Of a DNA stretch of 5,115 nucleotides, positions 5,028 through 5,115 are shown one piece after another. The DNA is taken from NCBI GenBank assembly GCA_035562735.1, contig DATMWB010000002.1, positions 1-5,115 of the forward strand, given 5' to 3'. Every line of letters starts with the position of its first letter. Position 1 is the first letter of the stretch. The translations under genes were made by a program, and so were the position numbers. The DNA comes from UBA12158 sp035562735. GTDB taxonomy: Bacteria > Patescibacteriota > Microgenomatia > UBA12405. The notes beneath the pieces were generated by a model. It was not told the origin of the DNA. It searched no databases and saw only the letters and a program-made list of their open reading frames with translations.

Positions 5028-5115
5028 GATTTACGAATAGAATTGATTGTTTCTTCGAAATTTTGAAGATTATCTTGCTTTAATGATTCTAGAAGTTCGA
5101 TGACTAAATTTTCAA
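5024..5115 (-). CDS. C-terminal end of an unrecognised protein (partial, right edge)
   Basis: On the minus strand an open frame enters from the right edge and ends in TAA at 5026-5024. The 29 visible residues begin ENLVIELLESL and end FEETINSIRKS. They are strongly helical, with Leu/Ile at regular spacing, and the tail is basic. Too little is visible to name a family. Support is the absence of other coding signal in the stretch, the dense gene packing and the protein-like composition. Its TAA shares two bases with the TAG of the plus-strand hydrolase, so the two genes meet tail to tail with no room for a separate terminator. Confidence 0.55.
   Translation of the reverse strand, partial: ENLVIELLESLKQDNLQNFEETINSIRKS

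Noticed and set aside
1..5115. TGA recoded as glycine or tryptophan, as in some candidate phyla and mollicutes
   Set aside because: No reading frame contains an in-frame TGA, and Gly and Trp use GGN and TGG throughout. All seven visible stops are TAA or TAG, which could hint at rare TGA use but does not show recoding.

Overview
The window is AT-rich bacterial DNA packed with genes. Six genes are complete or nearly so, one is cut by the left edge, and the tail of another enters from the right edge. Intergenic gaps are 107 nt or less. No RNA gene, CRISPR array or insertion sequence is visible. Several traits suggest a small-genome, uncultured lineage such as the Candidate Phyla Radiation (Patescibacteria): short genes, the absence of Shine-Dalgarno sequences, -10 boxes sitting almost on the start codons, a free-standing bacterial RRM protein, and only TAA/TAG stops. 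This assignment is inference. The genetic code looks standard: no reading frame contains an in-frame TGA, and Trp and Gly use TGG and GGN.

Layout from left to right. (1) obg, a ribosome-assembly GTPase, lies on the minus strand at <1-882. It has its own promoter in the 107-nt gap upstream. (2) A compact five-gene minus-strand operon runs from 4372 down to 990 in the order RRM RNA-binding protein, tRNA-dihydrouridine synthase, unknown coiled-coil protein, thioredoxin, rlmN. Its junctions are a 1-nt overlap (TAATG), 11 nt, 4 nt and 3 nt. (3) A palindromic divergent promoter lies at 4382-4391. (4) A metallo-beta-lactamase-fold (glyoxalase II-like) hydrolase lies on the plus strand at 4398-5027. 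(5) The C-terminal end of an unrecognised minus-strand gene converges on it, and the two stop codons overlap.

The theme is RNA and ribosome function. Dus reduces tRNA uridines, RlmN methylates 23S rRNA and tRNA adenosine, Obg acts in large-subunit assembly, and the RRM protein probably binds RNA. Thioredoxin would supply reducing power; RlmN chemistry passes through a cysteine-RNA adduct resolved by a disulfide, so a thiol reductant next to it is plausible, but the link is not proven.

The most striking feature is a 75-bp GC-rich palindromic repeat (1580-1654) inserted in frame inside rlmN. It adds about 25 residues to a loop of the radical-SAM barrel without breaking the gene. The second most notable feature is the repeated geometry TATAAT-6 nt-start codon in front of obg and the hydrolase, which predicts leaderless mRNAs.
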